DNA of 6,464 nucleotides from Campylobacterales bacterium. Lineage in GTDB: Bacteria; Campylobacterota; Campylobacteria; Campylobacterales; QNZT01. The position numbers and the translations under genes are program-made. The notes beneath the pieces are model-generated. The model did not search any database. It saw nothing but the letters and a program-made list of their open reading frames with translations, and had not been told where the DNA came from. Location of the stretch: NCBI GenBank assembly GCA_027056215.1, contig JALULO010000246.1, forward strand, positions 1 to 6,464, in the 5' to 3' direction. Positions 5,495-6,464 of the stretch are shown here, in pieces; positions within the stretch are counted from its first letter, which is position 1, and each line of letters begins with the position of its first letter.

Positions 5495-5590
5495 TTACCA
5501 TTTTGGATCAAACGGAACTCTCTCTCCATCGTTGGTAGTGTACTCTTCAAGTGAATTTTCTTTAGATTGCACTACCACGTATATCACCAT
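5495..5590 (-). CDS. Unrecognised 31-residue small ORF between ATPase and PhzF genes
   Basis: The 144 bases between the ATPase stop and the PhzF start hold a minus-strand frame from ATG 5590 to TAA 5495-5497. It encodes MVIYVVVQSKENSLEEY and then TTNDGERVPFDPKW. The frame is open 18 bases further up, to a TAA overlapping the ATPase end, so ATG 5590 or GTG 5587 are the only good starts. No strong ribosome binding site sits at the right distance; AAAGGG at the ATPase stop is 14 bases away. The peptide looks protein-like: a hydrophobic strand, an acidic helix, then a Pro/Trp-rich tail. It fills most of an otherwise empty gap inside a packed operon. It may be a genuine small protein or the tail of a decayed gene. 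I do not recognise a family. Confidence 0.45.
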   Translation of the reverse strand: MVIYVVVQSKENSLEEYTTNDGERVPFDPKW

Positions 5591-5601
5591 TTCATCGGTG
5601 T

Positions 5602-6411
5602 CTACCCTTTAAGAGGTGTTTCAAAAGTTGGTTTAAATTCTCTCAATAGAAGCTGATAATAGTTATAAAATTGCTTTGCTACTCGACCGCTTCTTATTCC
5701 TTTTTGCATAGCATATCTTATCGCTTCTTGATGTATTTTATGCTTATCAGCTTTGACATCGCCGAAATAATTGTCAACCATTTTTAAATAGATTACTTGA
5801 TCTACTGAATAAAAAGATAATGACAAACCAAATCTATCTGAGAGTGACATTTTTTCTTCTATTACATCTCCTAGATGAATTTGACCGTTAATAACTTCTT
5901 TGTTTACATTATCACTCATTTTTTCCGAAAGTAAATGTCTTCTATTTGATGTTGTATAAACCAATATATTTTTGGGTGGTGCTTCAATGGTTCCTTCTAA
6001 TACACTTTTTAGCGCTTTATAACTAGCATCACCCTCTTCAAACGATAGATCATCACAAAAAATGATAAATTTATAGTTAAGTTCTCTAATCTCATCACAG
6101 ATATCAAGTAAATGCACCAAATCTTCTTTGGGAATTTCTATGACACGAAGTCCTTGTGTATGATATCTCTCTAAAAGACCTTTTATGATCGAAGATTTGC
6201 CCATACCTCTAGCACCCCAAAGGAGCACATGATTGGCTTGATATCCAGATAGAAATAATTCGGTATTAAGGCATATCTGCTTTTTCTGCTTATCTATACC
6301 AATGAGTGAATCAAGAGGGATAAAATCAATATCTTTAATTGGTTTTAGATATTTTTTATGTGTACGCCATACAGCTGCAAGATAGTTAGACCAATCTATT
6401 GAACTATTCAT
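5602..6411 (-). CDS. DUF815-type AAA+ ATPase
   Basis: ATP-binding protein of 269 aa fitting the DUF815 (PF05673) family of AAA+ proteins, whose biological role is unsettled. An N-terminal segment with DFIPLDSLIGIDKQK (29-43) precedes Walker A GARGMGKS (66-73) in HVLLWGARGMGKSS. Walker B FIIFCDD is at 115-121, followed by LSFEEGDASYKALKSVLEG. VYTTSNRRHL (151-160) is a likely sensor 1 with Asn156. SLSDRFGLSL (189-198) carries Arg193 as a possible arginine finger. SGRVAKQF (241-248) is in the sensor 2 region. There is no signal peptide or membrane segment, so it is cytoplasmic. ATG 6411 has AGAGGA (complement of 6421-6426) nine bases upstream. The ATG overlaps the stop of the preceding gene as ATGA, which implies translational coupling. 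The length is ordinary for the family and the active site is intact. Confidence 0.88.
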   Translation of the reverse strand: MNSSIDWSNYLAAVWRTHKKYLKPIKDIDFIPLDSLIGIDKQKKQICLNTELFLSGYQANHVLLWGARGMGKSSIIKGLLERYHTQGLRVIEIPKEDLVHLLDICDEIRELNYKFIIFCDDLSFEEGDASYKALKSVLEGTIEAPPKNILVYTTSNRRHLLSEKMSDNVNKEVINGQIHLGDVIEEKMSLSDRFGLSLSFYSVDQVIYLKMVDNYFGDVKADKHKIHQEAIRYAMQKGIRSGRVAKQFYNYYQLLLREFKPTFETPLKG

Positions 6412-6464
6412 GTATACTTTTCCTCTTTCAATACAAGTCCTACCAGTTTATGAACAATCGGTGA
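6408..6464 (-). CDS. 3' end of an unidentified gene upstream of the ATPase
   Basis: Read on the minus strand from the right edge, the frame gives 18 codons, SPIVHKLVGLVLKEEKYT, then TGA at 6408-6410. The stop overlaps the ATPase ATG as ATGA, the signature of a coupled operon gene. The ribosome binding site of the ATPase lies inside these last codons. Too little is present to identify the product; coding status rests on the overlap and the plausible peptide. Confidence 0.5.
   Translation of the reverse strand, partial: SPIVHKLVGLVLKEEKYT

Noticed and set aside
5382..5612. Plus-strand open frame of 76 codons across the PhzF start and the following gap
   Set aside because: It is antisense to the PhzF start and to the small ORF, and shows no ribosome binding site or recognisable protein features.

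Overview
The window looks like chromosomal DNA of a Campylobacterota (epsilonproteobacterial) organism of the Sulfurimonas/Sulfurovum/Arcobacter type. The indications are low GC, promoters with a near-perfect TATAAT -10 behind a T-rich stretch and no clear -35 (the pattern known from Campylobacter and Helicobacter), tight gene packing, and a UbiE/MenG gene with a TTG start. This is inference from style and gene content; nothing here fixes the genus.

Left part (1-2198, + strand): the 3' end of an AT-rich, lysine/glutamine-rich coiled-coil gene of unknown function runs in from outside the window. A weak terminator and a good promoter follow. They introduce a two-gene unit: an M48 zinc metalloprotease lipoprotein (LoiP/BepA type) and, 15 bases on, the quinone methyltransferase ubiE/menG. 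A strong GC hairpin lies between ubiE and the convergent next gene.

Middle (2199-3947, - strand): first comes a BON+LysM protein closely patterned on E. coli Kbp (YgaU). Next is a Y1 (HUH) REP-associated-type tyrosine transposase with a C-terminal helix-turn-helix. The last piece is a damaged type II toxin-antitoxin module. Its antitoxin (95 aa) is intact and overlaps by ATGA the start of a VapC-like PIN toxin. Only about 40 toxin residues survive; they break off exactly where the transposase gene begins. A bulged hairpin sits at that junction, and a second AT-rich bulged hairpin lies beyond the far end of the transposase gene.

Right part (3992-6464, - strand): a probable operon, read from the right edge inward. 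It holds the last 18 codons of an unidentified gene, a DUF815-type AAA+ ATPase overlapping it by ATGA, an unannotated 31-codon small ORF, a PhzF-family isomerase and an HD-domain 5'-nucleotidase-like phosphohydrolase. A possible 23-codon ORF with a good ribosome binding site follows. The PhzF/HD part is visibly richer in GC than the rest.

The most notable unlisted items are the truncated PIN toxin with its orphaned antitoxin, the hairpins flanking the transposase gene, and the two small ORFs. I did not see a clearly novel multi-gene system. There are no rRNA or tRNA genes, CRISPR arrays or complete insertion sequences that I can support.
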